DNA from: JBEBGV01 sp040081265
Lineage (GTDB): Bacteria > Acidobacteriota > Vicinamibacteria > Vicinamibacterales > UBA2999
Direction of reading: 5' to 3'
DNA: 64,000 bases
Assembly: GCA_040081265.1 (NCBI GenBank)
Contig: JBEBGV010000006.1
Span: 48,988-112,987 of the forward strand
Shown here piece by piece: positions 1 to 9,200 of the stretch; position 1 is the first letter of the stretch, and every line of letters begins with the position of its first letter. The position numbers and the translations under genes are program-made. The notes below the pieces were generated by a model. That model searched no databases and was not told the DNA's origin. It saw nothing but the letters and a program-made list of their open reading frames with translations.

Positions 1-1
1 C

Positions 2-307
2 CTGAAGAAGAACCTGACCGAGGTCATCACCGCCGCGAAGGCGCGCGGGATCAAGGTGCTGTTGACCGGCATGGAAGCCCCCCCTAACTACGGTGTGGAG
101 TACACGACCTCATTCCGTCAGGTCTACCACGACCTGGCAGCGATGCCCGGTGTCACGTTCATGCCGTTCTATCTCGACGGCGTTGCCGGGAGTCCGACCT
201 TGAACCAGCGTGACGGTATTCATCCGAACCCCGAGGGCGCGCGCATCGTCGAGCGCAATGTGTGGCGTTCCCTCGAGCCGCTGCTCGATAAGTCATCCAC
301 TCGATGA
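2..307 (+). CDS. tesA: SGNH/GDSL-family lipase or arylesterase (TesA-like), 3' end only
   Basis: Only the last 101 residues lie in the window; the gene enters from the left edge. The visible part ends with the DGIHPN block near the C-terminus, which in SGNH hydrolases carries the catalytic Asp and His (block V). The Ser-containing GDSL block would lie upstream. Family members hydrolyse acyl esters or thioesters, often in the periplasm; any signal peptide is out of view. The stop overlaps the start of the next gene (ATGA, bases 304-307), so it is coupled to a YbbA/YbbP-like ABC exporter. A tesA-ybbA-ybbP neighbourhood is also known in E. coli, which supports the TesA assignment; the exact substrate cannot be read. 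Confidence 0.8.
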   Translation: MKKNLTEVITAAKARGIKVLLTGMEAPPNYGVEYTTSFRQVYHDLAAMPGVTFMPFYLDGVAGSPTLNQRDGIHPNPEGARIVERNVWRSLEPLLDKSSTR

Positions 308-984
308 TCGAGCTGCGCGGTGTCTCCAAGGTGGTGATGAGCGGTGATCAGCCGCTCACCATCCTCCATCCCCTCAACTTCACCATTGCCTCGGGCGACT
401 GCGTTGCCATCGTCGGACCATCGGGCAGCGGCAAGTCGACGCTGCTCGGGCTGCTGGCCGGTCTTGATGCGCCCACCGCCGGCACCATTGCCATCGACGG
501 CGTCGACATCACCAGGCTGAGCGAGGATGAACTCGCCAGGCTGCGAGGCGAGAAGATCGGCTTCGTGTTCCAGTCCTTCCACCTGGTGCCATCGTTGACC
601 GCGCTCGAGAACATCCTGGTGCCGATGGAGATCGCGGGGCGACGTGATGCCGCCGCACGTGGCAAGCAGCTGCTCGCGGAAGTCGGCCTGGCTGATCGCG
701 GCCACCACTACCCGTCACAGCTGTCGGGTGGCGAGCAGCAACGCGTCGCGATCGCGCGCGCTCTCGCCAACGACCCGCCGATCATCCTCGCCGACGAACC
801 AACCGGGAACCTCGACTCGCAGACCGGCCGGGTGATCCTCGACCTGCTGATTGGCGTGCACAAGACGCGGCGGTCGACGTTGATTCTGGTGACCCACGAC
901 CGGGAGCTGGCCGACATGACCGACTACAGGTTGACGCTGCGCGATGGCCGGGCGGTCGAGCCGGCGGTGGAGGTCGCGCGATGA
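304..984 (+). CDS. ybbA: ABC transporter ATP-binding protein, YbbA/LolD type
   Basis: A 226-residue cytoplasmic ATPase subunit that would power the permease encoded next to it. All ABC motifs are present: Walker A GPSGSGKST at 38-46, Q-loop Gln near 90, signature LSGGEQQ at 140-146, Walker B IILADEP at 160-166, and the switch His near 198. Length and motif spacing fit the LolD/MacB/YbbA exporter group. The start overlaps the lipase stop by four bases and its own end overlaps the permease start (ATGA), so the three genes are translationally coupled. These ATPases work with large FtsX-domain permeases to move lipids, lipoproteins or peptides out of the inner membrane; the cargo here is unknown. 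Confidence 0.93.
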   Translation: MIELRGVSKVVMSGDQPLTILHPLNFTIASGDCVAIVGPSGSGKSTLLGLLAGLDAPTAGTIAIDGVDITRLSEDELARLRGEKIGFVFQSFHLVPSLTALENILVPMEIAGRRDAAARGKQLLAEVGLADRGHHYPSQLSGGEQQRVAIARALANDPPIILADEPTGNLDSQTGRVILDLLIGVHKTRRSTLILVTHDRELADMTDYRLTLRDGRAVEPAVEVAR

Positions 985-3515
985 GCTTCGTGCTCCGGAT
1001 GGCTTTGCGCGAGATTCGTTCGTCCTGGCGGCGGCTGCTGTTCTTCTTCGTCTGCATTGCGATCGGCGTTGGATCCATCGTGGCCCTGCGCTCGGTTATC
1101 CAGAGCGTACGCGGCGCGCTGGCGCGTGAGTCGCGCTCGCTGATGGCTGCCGACCTGCTCATCACCAGCAACCGTCCCTTCACGCAGGCCGTCAACGATG
1201 CGGTGGCCCGCGAAGAGCGCGCCGGCCGCGTGACCGGACGTGCCGATGCCGTGGAAGTGTCGACGATGGTGCGGCCGGTCGACCCCGCCAAGCCGGGTGC
1301 GCGCATGGTTGAACTGCGCGCCGTCCAGGCGCCGTTCCCGTTCTACGGCACGCTGACGCTGAGCCAGGGGACCTACAGTCACGCGCTCGTTGAGAACCGC
1401 GGCGCGCTGGTCAGGCCCGAGCTGCTGGCCCAGCTCAACCTGTCGGTGGGCGACTCCATCCAGATCGGGAGCGAACCGTTCGAGATTCGCGGTGTCATCG
1501 CGTCAGAACCCGGCCGGCGTCTCGGCGCGTTCAGCCTGGGCTCGCGCGTGATCATCGACTACGCCGACCTGGCATCGACGGGGCTGCTCGCCTTTGGCAG
1601 CCGTTCCAACATGCAGATGATGCTGCGCGTGCCTGGACCGCAGCTCGAGGAGCTCGAGACCGACCTCCGGGCCGGGCTGGCCAACGAGTTTGCCGGCGTC
1701 CGCTCCTATCGGCGCAGCGAGGATCAGATTGGCGAGAATCTGACCCGTGCCGAGAACTATCTGAGCCTGGTCGGGCTGGTGGTGCTGATCCTCGGCGGCA
1801 TCGGCGTGTCGAGCGTGACGCGCGTGTTCGTCCAGCAGAAGATTCGGAGCATCGCCATCCTGAAGTGCGTGGGGGCGACCTCGGCGCGGGTGCTCGCGAT
1901 CTACATGGGCCAGATCCTCCTTCTGGGGCTGGCCGGGAGCATGCTCGGCGTCGTGATGGCCGGGGCGGTCCTCGCTGCCGTTCCGTCGTTTGTCGGCGAC
2001 CTGACCGCCATGTTCCAGGTGGACTACGGCCTCACCGCGCCCGCGGTGGTGCAGGGTCTGGGCGTCGGGGTGCTGGTGTCGGTGCTGTTCTCGGTGGTGC
2101 CGCTCCTCGAGGTCAGGCTGGTCAAGCCGTCGCTGCTGCTGCGTCAGGACATTCCTCCTGCGGCGAAGTTCGACTGGCTGAAGTGGTCCGTGACCGGCAG
2201 CGTGGCCGCGGCGCTGGTCGGCATCGCGGCATGGCAGGCGGGTTCCCTGCGCGTGGGCCTGTGGCTGTCGGCCGGGTTCGTCGCGACGGCCTTTGTGCTG
2301 CAGGTGGCGGGCGCCATCCTTGTCCGTGCCGTGCAGCCGCTGCGCTACTCACGATCGTTTGCGCTGCGTCAGGCCGTGCTGCACATCGCCCGTCCCGGCA
2401 ACCAGACGCGGGTCATTCTGCTTGCGGTCGGGCTGGGCACCTTCTTCATCCTGGGCGTCCGGTCGCTTCAGGTGAATCTGCTGCGAGACTTTTCCGTTCA
2501 GGCGGGCGAGAACGCGCCCGACATGTTCCTGATCGATATTCAGTCTGACCAGCGCGACGCGCTCGCGGCGTTCGTGGCCAGCGAGACAGGGAAGCCAGCG
2601 CCGAAGCTGATGCCTGTCCTGCGCGCCCGCGTGACCGGTGTGGAGGGCCAGCAGGTCGAGCTCGAGAGCTACGAGCAGGTGCGCGGCCGCGGCGGCCTGG
2701 GCCGCGAATTCACCGTGACCTACCGGAGTGAGCTCGAGGCGAACGAGTCGATCATCTCCGGCGCCTGGTGGGCGCCGACACCGACAGCCGGCGAGGCCGA
2801 GGTGTCCATTGAAGAGGGGTTCCTCGAGCGCCTGCGACTGCAGGTGGGTGACCGCATGCGCTTCGACGTGCTCGGCCGAGTGATCACCGCGCGCGTGACC
2901 AGCATCCGCCGCGTCGACTGGCAGGACTTCCGCTCCGGCGGCTTCATGTTCGTCTTCCGGCCAGGCGCGTTCGACGGCGCTCCGCAGACCTTCATCTCGA
3001 CGTTGCAGGCGCCTGCGTCTCCCGAGGCGCGCGCACGTCTCCAGGCCGGCGTCGCCGCACGCTTTCCCAACGTCTCGGTCATCGACCTGCGCGAGATCCT
3101 GCAGACCATCCAGGGCGTGGTGCGTAACGTCAGCACGGCGGTCACCGTCGTCGGCGCGCTGGTGCTCCTGAGCGGCATCCTGATTCTGGTGGGTGCCGTC
3201 TCGATGACCAAGTTCAGGCGCGTCTACGAGGCCGCCATCCTCAAGACCCTCGGGGCGAGCGGTCGCCTGATCGCGACGATGCTGGTCCTCGAATATGGGG
3301 TTCTCGGAGCGATTGCGGGGACGGTGGGTGCGCTGGGGGCGATCGTCCTCAGTTGGGGCGTCGCGACCTACGCGCTGGATCTGCCGTGGGACCCGACCCC
3401 TTCAATCACCATCGTGGGCATCGTCGCCACGTCGTTGCTCGTGGCCGCGATCGGGGTCCTGGCCAGTCTCGATGTCCTGCGAAACAAGCCGCTGTCAACC
3501 CTCCGCGCCGAGTAG
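981..3515 (+). CDS. ybbP: FtsX-domain ABC permease, YbbP-like (844 aa)
   Basis: A large inner-membrane permease with an N-terminal helix near residues 18-38, a long extracytoplasmic region, and two FtsX-type membrane blocks: one around 260-400 and a second in the last about 120 residues. A further hydrophobic pair lies between them near 405-450. This duplicated layout and the length of about 840 residues match the YbbP family rather than the single-domain LolC/MacB type. It is coupled to the ATPase upstream by a 4-base overlap. Together with the lipase it forms a probable exporter for hydrophobic material. The transported molecule is not known for the family as a whole, so none is assigned. 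Confidence 0.9.
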   Translation: MSFVLRMALREIRSSWRRLLFFFVCIAIGVGSIVALRSVIQSVRGALARESRSLMAADLLITSNRPFTQAVNDAVAREERAGRVTGRADAVEVSTMVRPVDPAKPGARMVELRAVQAPFPFYGTLTLSQGTYSHALVENRGALVRPELLAQLNLSVGDSIQIGSEPFEIRGVIASEPGRRLGAFSLGSRVIIDYADLASTGLLAFGSRSNMQMMLRVPGPQLEELETDLRAGLANEFAGVRSYRRSEDQIGENLTRAENYLSLVGLVVLILGGIGVSSVTRVFVQQKIRSIAILKCVGATSARVLAIYMGQILLLGLAGSMLGVVMAGAVLAAVPSFVGDLTAMFQVDYGLTAPAVVQGLGVGVLVSVLFSVVPLLEVRLVKPSLLLRQDIPPAAKFDWLKWSVTGSVAAALVGIAAWQAGSLRVGLWLSAGFVATAFVLQVAGAILVRAVQPLRYSRSFALRQAVLHIARPGNQTRVILLAVGLGTFFILGVRSLQVNLLRDFSVQAGENAPDMFLIDIQSDQRDALAAFVASETGKPAPKLMPVLRARVTGVEGQQVELESYEQVRGRGGLGREFTVTYRSELEANESIISGAWWAPTPTAGEAEVSIEEGFLERLRLQVGDRMRFDVLGRVITARVTSIRRVDWQDFRSGGFMFVFRPGAFDGAPQTFISTLQAPASPEARARLQAGVAARFPNVSVIDLREILQTIQGVVRNVSTAVTVVGALVLLSGILILVGAVSMTKFRRVYEAAILKTLGASGRLIATMLVLEYGVLGAIAGTVGALGAIVLSWGVATYALDLPWDPTPSITIVGIVATSLLVAAIGVLASLDVLRNKPLSTLRAE

Positions 3516-3537
3516 CTACCAACAGGAAGACGTGCAA

Positions 3538-3924
3538 ATGGACGTGCTAAAATCCAAGGTCGATCATCCTCAGGAATTGCGCGACATGGAACTGGACTCG
3601 TATCGGGACGCGCTGCTTCGCAAGCGCGGCGAACTCGTCGGCGGCACCGCGGCCAAGCCCCTGCAGTGGACGATGGAGAACAACTCCGGACGCCAGGGCG
3701 ACATGGCCGATCAGGCCAGCGGGAACAACGAAGTGCACATCCAGCTCAAGCTGAAGCAGACCGATGCCAAGATTCTCCAGGCCATCGAGGACGCGTTGCG
3801 CCGGCTGGAGCAGGGGACGTTCGGCGTGTGCCGTGACTGCGGCGAGCCAATCGCGGAAGCCCGGCTGAAAGCCATCCCGTGGACCCGGGTGTGTATCTCC
3901 TGCAAGGAAAAGCAGAAGGCATAA
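3538..3924 (+). CDS. dksA: DksA/TraR-family C4 zinc-finger protein
   Basis: A 128-residue protein with a predicted N-terminal coiled coil and a C-terminal zinc finger of spacing C98-x2-C101-x17-C119-x2-C122. The QGDMADQAS segment (about 53-61) holds the Asp pair expected at the coiled-coil tip that reaches the RNA polymerase secondary channel in DksA. Family members alter transcription initiation, often with ppGpp. Two starts are possible: ATG 3538 after AGGAAGA, or ATG 3586 after CAGGAA (3571-3576) with a 9-base spacer. The second would fit the promoter-like TGC-TAAAAT at 3545-3553 and gives a 112-residue protein. The longer form is reported. The ferritin-like gene follows after 4 bases. Confidence 0.88.
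   Translation: MDVLKSKVDHPQELRDMELDSYRDALLRKRGELVGGTAAKPLQWTMENNSGRQGDMADQASGNNEVHIQLKLKQTDAKILQAIEDALRRLEQGTFGVCRDCGEPIAEARLKAIPWTRVCISCKEKQKA
3545..3553 (+). promoter_or_regulatory. Possible extended -10 promoter inside the 5' end of the DksA-like gene
   Basis: TGC followed by TAAAAT fits an extended -10 element. It would start transcription near 3560, upstream of the alternative ATG at 3586 and its SD-like CAGGAA. No good -35 is visible. If real, it argues for the shorter DksA-like protein. Confidence 0.35.
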
Positions 3925-3928
3925 CGAC

Positions 3929-4435
3929 GTGAAACAGAGCGAGCTGCTTGAGATTCTCTCCCCGTTTGCCGCCGAGCGGATGGGCCTCCTCGAACGGCAC
4001 GAGGCTGGTGCCCAGGTCGTCAGCCATTACGACTTCAACAATACCTACCAGTACGTGGTGAACCGCGAGGAGACCCACGTGGGCTGGTTGCGGAGCGCGC
4101 TGACAGAAGCCGGAGCGTCGATGCCGTCCTCGTCTGGTGCACTGCCGGTGCCTGCGGTAGGGAAGGTGGCAAAGAAGGTCGACCCGGCCGTGTTCCGCGG
4201 GGTGCTGGACGATGACTCCCGAACGCTGAAGGCATTTGTCGAACGGTGGCGTCCGAAGGTCGACGCGATGACCAACGCCCGGCACAGGACCATGCTCAAC
4301 GTGGTGCTGGGCGAGTCAATCGAGCACGCGCGTCTGTTCGAGCAGGCAGCGGCGGGCTTTGAGGACCTGCTCGGTCGTCGCACCGGCGGTGTTGCCCGTC
4401 AGGGCGGCGTGCTCCCCAACCGCTGGCAGGAATAG
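3929..4435 (+). CDS. Ferritin-like four-helix protein of unknown function
   Basis: 168 residues, GTG start four bases after the DksA-like gene, so probably co-transcribed. I do not recognise a named family with certainty. The sequence looks like two long amphipathic helix pairs separated by a Pro/Ser-rich loop near 63-80. Candidate metal ligands sit where a ferritin-like di-iron bundle needs them: E47xxH50 (REETH) in the first half and E129 with E132-H133 (GESIEH) in the second. There is no signal peptide or membrane segment. A role in iron handling or oxidative stress would be inference only. It could also be a non-metal four-helix bundle related to DinB or hemerythrin-like folds. Confidence 0.6.
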   Translation: MKQSELLEILSPFAAERMGLLERHEAGAQVVSHYDFNNTYQYVVNREETHVGWLRSALTEAGASMPSSSGALPVPAVGKVAKKVDPAVFRGVLDDDSRTLKAFVERWRPKVDAMTNARHRTMLNVVLGESIEHARLFEQAAAGFEDLLGRRTGGVARQGGVLPNRWQE

Positions 4436-4438
4436 CAC

Positions 4439-5872
4439 GTGGGGTCGTCGGCAGACCCCGTCCCCGTTGCGGTCGCCCTCGGCAGCAACCTCGGCGATCG
4501 CGCGTCCCACCTCCGCGCTGCGATCGCAGCGATCACCCCTTTCCTGCAAGATCTGAAGGTCTCTACCTTCATCGATACTGCGCCCGTTGGAGTGGGCGAT
4601 CAGCCGCGCTTTCTGAACGGCGTGGCGGTTGGAACCACACACCTCTCCCCGTCGCAGCTCCTGCAGGCGCTGCTGGACGCGGAGGCCGCACTCGGACGAA
4701 CCCGGCCGTCCCCAGGCGCAGCACGCACTGTTGATCTGGACCTGATCCTGTACGGCGATCGCGTCATTGCCGCGCCTGACCTTGTCGTCCCGCATCCCAG
4801 ATTTCGCGAGCGCGAGTTCGTGCTCGCGCCCCTTGCTGAGGTGGCAGGCGACTGGGTCGACCCGGTGACGGGCTCGAGCGCGCGCGAGTTGCTGCTGGCC
4901 GTCCGCTCACGGGGAAACAGGACACCGAAGCGAGTTCTTGTCCTGGGGGGCTCGTATTTCATCGGGCGGACGCTCGTCGAGCGCCTGCAGGCCGATGGTC
5001 ATGACGTCTCCGTGCTCAACCGCGGCTCGCGCGTGGTCCCGGGAGTCGGCCAGCTGGTCGCCAATCGCGATCGTCCCGACGAGATGGCGCGCGCGCTGAC
5101 CGGTGCGAGCTTTGACTGGGTCATGGACATGAGCTGTTACACCGCGGAACAGGCCGCCGGGGCGCGGACGGCGCTGGGCGGACGGTTCGGCACCTGGCTG
5201 TATCTGAGCACTGCGGCGGTCTACCCCGGCGGGTCCGATGTGCCGTTCTCGGAGGACGATGTTGGCCCGGGACGCGAGTGGGAAGAGTACGGCTGGAACA
5301 AGCTCGGCGCAGAGCGCGAACTCGTCCATCAGGCTGACGCTGGACAGCAGCTCGTCATCGTGCGGCCGCCGTATGTGTACGGTCCGCTGAATACGCTCCC
5401 GCGGGAGAAATGGTTGTGGGCGAGGATGCTCCAGGGGCGTCACATCTGGATGCCCCGGCAGGGGAGCACCAGGCTCCACTTCGTCCACGTCGCGGACCTC
5501 GTGGACGCGATGGTGCTGACGACCTCGCGCGCGACCGCGCCGGTCTCCATCTTCAACGTGGCGCAGCGCGAAACGCCGACCATCCTCGAGTATCTGACGC
5601 TCCTTGGGGAGATCGCCGGGGTTGCACCTCGTCTGTACGAGGTGGACTCTGCCGCGCTGGAGATCGATCCGAGGAGCTTCTTTCCCTTCAGGGACTTTCA
5701 GTGTCTGCTCAATACCGATCTGCTGGCGCATTCAGCGGGGTGGCGGGCGCGCTATGACATGCGCGAGGGACTGACCCATACCCTGGCCACGCTCGATCCT
5801 GATGCGTTGAGGGCGGCGGACGTGGAGCTGGCCGTCGAAGGCCGGCTGCTTGCCTCGATCGGGGACGGCTGA
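4439..5872 (+). CDS. folK: Fusion: FolK (HPPK) joined to an NAD-dependent epimerase/dehydratase
   Basis: One uninterrupted frame of 477 residues holds two complete enzymes. Residues about 9-155 are 6-hydroxymethyl-7,8-dihydropterin pyrophosphokinase of folate synthesis, with the VALGSNLGDR opening and the RTVDLDLILYG signature at 96-106. A short linker (about 156-164) leads into an extended SDR: Rossmann motif VLVLGGSYFIG at 166-176, catalytic Ser257, and Tyr284-xxx-Lys288 (YGWNK). Both active sites look intact. No ATG, GTG or TTG lies suitably at the junction (about 4900-4935) to start a separate epimerase. The GTG start sits three bases after the ferritin-like gene. A sequencing indel that joined two genes cannot be excluded. 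Confidence 0.88.
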   Translation: MGSSADPVPVAVALGSNLGDRASHLRAAIAAITPFLQDLKVSTFIDTAPVGVGDQPRFLNGVAVGTTHLSPSQLLQALLDAEAALGRTRPSPGAARTVDLDLILYGDRVIAAPDLVVPHPRFREREFVLAPLAEVAGDWVDPVTGSSARELLLAVRSRGNRTPKRVLVLGGSYFIGRTLVERLQADGHDVSVLNRGSRVVPGVGQLVANRDRPDEMARALTGASFDWVMDMSCYTAEQAAGARTALGGRFGTWLYLSTAAVYPGGSDVPFSEDDVGPGREWEEYGWNKLGAERELVHQADAGQQLVIVRPPYVYGPLNTLPREKWLWARMLQGRHIWMPRQGSTRLHFVHVADLVDAMVLTTSRATAPVSIFNVAQRETPTILEYLTLLGEIAGVAPRLYEVDSAALEIDPRSFFPFRDFQCLLNTDLLAHSAGWRARYDMREGLTHTLATLDPDALRAADVELAVEGRLLASIGDG

Positions 5873-5911
5873 GGTCCCCGATCCTGAGTGTGGCAATGCC
5901 CGCCGCAGCGA

Positions 5912-6136
5912 CTACGCGTGCGTGCCGCGGGGATGCTTCTTCCGCCAGAGCACCCACCCCTCGTACCCGACGATGGTTGCGAGGGCAATGCCGCCGACCA
6001 GCTCAGCGACTTGAAGGGGAAAGAAGAACGCGGCCATGGCGAGCGGGATGAAGAGCAGGCCGTCGATCCACAGGAGAGCGAACCCTCCCTCAGTACTCAC
6101 CAGGTCATTCCAGTAGCGACGGACAAGTGACCACAT
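5912..6136 (-). CDS. Small two-helix membrane protein, unknown function
   Basis: 74 residues. The ATG at 6136 is chosen over longer readings because GGAGG (6143-6147) lies six bases upstream. The protein begins with a short basic segment (MWSLVRRYWND), followed by two hydrophobic stretches of about 17-20 residues near 20-38 and 43-60, and ends in a basic tail (WRKKHPRGTHA). That pattern suggests a hairpin in the inner membrane. It converges with the FolK-epimerase gene (39-base gap) and sits downstream of the efflux operon terminator, so it is likely its own transcription unit. I recognise no family. Confidence 0.7.
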   Translation of the reverse strand: MWSLVRRYWNDLVSTEGGFALLWIDGLLFIPLAMAAFFFPLQVAELVGGIALATIVGYEGWVLWRKKHPRGTHA

Positions 6137-6215
6137 AGCGCACCTCCGTGGGAACGAACCGATTAACGTGCCGTTGTACTGACTATACGCCTGGGCCGTG
6201 CATGCCGTTGCAGGC

Positions 6216-6247
6216 AAAAAAAAGGGCGGACCCTTTCGGATCCGCCC
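6216..6247 (-). terminator. Rho-independent terminator of the efflux operon
   Basis: On the minus strand a 10-bp stem GGGCGGATCC / GGGTCCGCCC (one G-T pair) with a GAAA tetraloop is followed by eight T residues (6223 down to 6216). It lies just past the stop of the HAE1 pump gene, in the right orientation to end that operon. Confidence 0.88.
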
Positions 6248-6270
6248 TGACGGAGAACGCGGGAAAAGTC

Positions 6271-9200
6271 TCAGTGCGCTTCTGAGGTCGCTGGCTTACG
6301 GCGAAGACCAGCCCAGCCTTCCTCGAAGAGCGTGTAGACGGCCGGGATGAGCACGAGCGTGACAATCGTCGAGGCCAGAAGGCCGCCGATGACGACGCGC
6401 GCCAGCGGCGCCTGCAGCTCACCACCGTCGCCGAGACCGATGGCCATCGGCACAAGGCCGAGCATCGTTGCGATGGCCGTCATCAGAATCGGGCGCAGTC
6501 GGGTACGTCCGCCGATTTCGACCGCTTCGCGGAGCTCCATGCCTCGCTGCCTGAGGGTGTTGATGTAGTCCACCAGCAGGATGGCGTTACTGACCACGAT
6601 GCCCGCGAGCATGATGACGCCAATGTAGGCCTGCATGCTGAAGGGTGTGTTGGTGAGGAGCAGCATGCCGACGATGCCAATCGCGGCGACCGGAATCGAG
6701 AACATGATGATGAACGGGTCGCGCAGCGACTCGTACTGCGACGCCATCACCGCGTAGACGAGGAGCACGGCGAGGACCAGCACGAGCTGAAGCTGCTGGA
6801 ACGACTTCTCCTGTTCCTCGACCTCGGTGCCGAACCCGACGGAGAAGTCAGGCGGCACGCGCACCTGGCCGATCGTGCCCTGGACGGCCTTGACGGCGTC
6901 GCTCAGGGGAATCTCGATATCGGCGCTGATGTTGGTGACGCGCTCCATGTTCTTGCGGTTGATCTGCGTCGGTCCTGTCTCGCGGGTGACGGCCAGGAGG
7001 TTGCGTGCGGGCACCACCTGCCCGCTTGGCGTCGAGACGAGCACTTCACCGAGGTCGGCCACGCCCTCGCGATCTTCCTGACGGAGGCGGACGACGACCG
7101 GGTATTCGTTGCCGCGCTCACGGTACTGTGCGGCCGTCGTTCCCTGGACGTTGGTCTGGATCGTGTTGGCGACGCCCTGAACCGTCATGCCGAGCATGGC
7201 GGCCTTGGGCCGATCGACACGGATGGCCAGCTCCGGGCGTCCTTCGTCGTTGGGCAGGCGCACGTCAGCAATCCCTGGCACCGCGCGCATGACGGTCTGC
7301 GCTTCGGTGGTGATGCGCTTGGCGTCATCGAGGTCATGGCCGCGCACCTCGAGCGAGAGGCGTCCGCCGTCGCCGCCACCACCGAGGAGGTTGTTCAACT
7401 GGAAGTTGCCGCCTGCGGCCTGCGCACGGACGATCACGCCTGGAAGACCAGCAAGCTTCTGCCTGAGGTCCTGCGCAATCGCATCGTTGGTGCGCGTGCG
7501 TTCATCACGTGGCACCAGCCGGACGTTAATCGAGCCGCGGTTGCTGCTGCCCGGCCCGCCGAAGCCGCCACCGCCGCCACCGCCGCTCGTAATCAGCGTC
7601 GTCGCCTCTGGCACCGCGGCCCTGACCATCTCTTCGAGCTGGTACATCACCGCCTCGGTGCGCTCCATGCGCGTGCCGACCGGCAGCTGTGCGTTGACGT
7701 TGACTTCGCCCTCATCGGTCTGCGGGAGCAACTCGGTTTGAATCAGCGGGTAGAGCATGCCGGCGACGACCGTCAGCGCCACCGCGCCACCAATCACGGT
7801 TGGCCGGTGGGCGAGCGTCAGGTGGATGAGCCGGCGATAGCCTTCGTCCATCCCGTTCAGGAATCGCTCGCTGGCGTTGAACATCGCGCCCAGGATGCCG
7901 CTGCGCTTGGCCTCTTCCTCCGGCGTCTTCAGCCAGCGGGAGCAGAGCACCGGCACGATGGTCACGGCGACAAAGAGCGACATTGCCAGCGAGAACATGA
8001 CGACAAACGACAGCTGCGTGAAGAGCACGCTGGACGCGCCCGAGAGGAAGAGCAGTGGCACGAACACAGCGATGTGGGTCAGCGTCGAGGCGAGAATCGC
8101 CGACCAGACCTCTTCGCTGCCGTCGATCGCAGCGGTCATCCGGTCCTTGCCCATGTGCAGGTGCCGGTGCGTGTTTTCCAGGACGACGATCGCCGCGTCG
8201 ACGATCATGCCTATCCCCAGCGCAAGACCGCCGAAAGTCATCGTGTTCAGCGTGAAGCCACCGAAGTAGAGCAACGCGAACGTGCCGATGACCGACACCG
8301 GAATCGAGGTGCAGACGATCAGGGTGGAACGGAAGTCGCGGAGGAACGCGAAGATGATCAGCACGACCAGGATGCCGCCAATGAGCGCGTGCTCCTTGAC
8401 GTTGTCGATGGCGCGCTCGATGAAGGTTGACTGGTCGTTGGTGACGAGCAGGTGGATGCCCGGCACCTCGCGGTTGATCTTCTCGATTTCGGCCTTGATG
8501 CCCTGGGCGATGGCGACGGTGTTCTCGCCGACCTGCTTGGTGACGGTCATGCGGACGCCGGGCTTGCCGTTGATGCGCAGGAACTGACGACGATCCTCGG
8601 TTGAATCGACGACGTCGGCGACATCGCGCATGTAGACCGGCACGCCGGCTCTGGTCATGATCACCAGGTTGCGGATGTCGTCGAGGTTGCCGAACTGTCC
8701 CATGCTGCGCACGAGATAGGTGGCATCGCCCTGGTTGACCTCGCCGAGCGGGGTGTTCTGGTTTTCTGTGCGCAGCGTCTGGACCACCTGGTTCACAGAC
8801 AGGTTGAGCGCGGTGATCTTCTCCTTCGACAGGTCAACGTGAATCTGCCGGCGCAGGCCGCCGTTGACGTTGACTGCCGCCACGCCAGGCACGCGTTCGA
8901 GGCGGGGCGAGAGCTCGTTCTGTGCGACTTCACGCAGCGTCACCGGGTCAAAGTCGCCTTCGACGGCGAGGTTGATGATCGGCATGGCGTTGGAGTCGGC
9001 CTTGAAGACCGTTGGCGCGTCGGCATTCTCGGGGAATCGGCCGCGCACACGATCGAGACGGGTGCGGACATCGTCCATGGCCACGTTCATGTCCATCCCG
9101 TACGTGAACGTGAGACGGACGTTGCTGCGTCCTTCCGCGGAGGTGGAGTTCACCTGCTGCAGACCGGCGACGGCGCTGACCGCCTGCTCGATCGGGCGGG

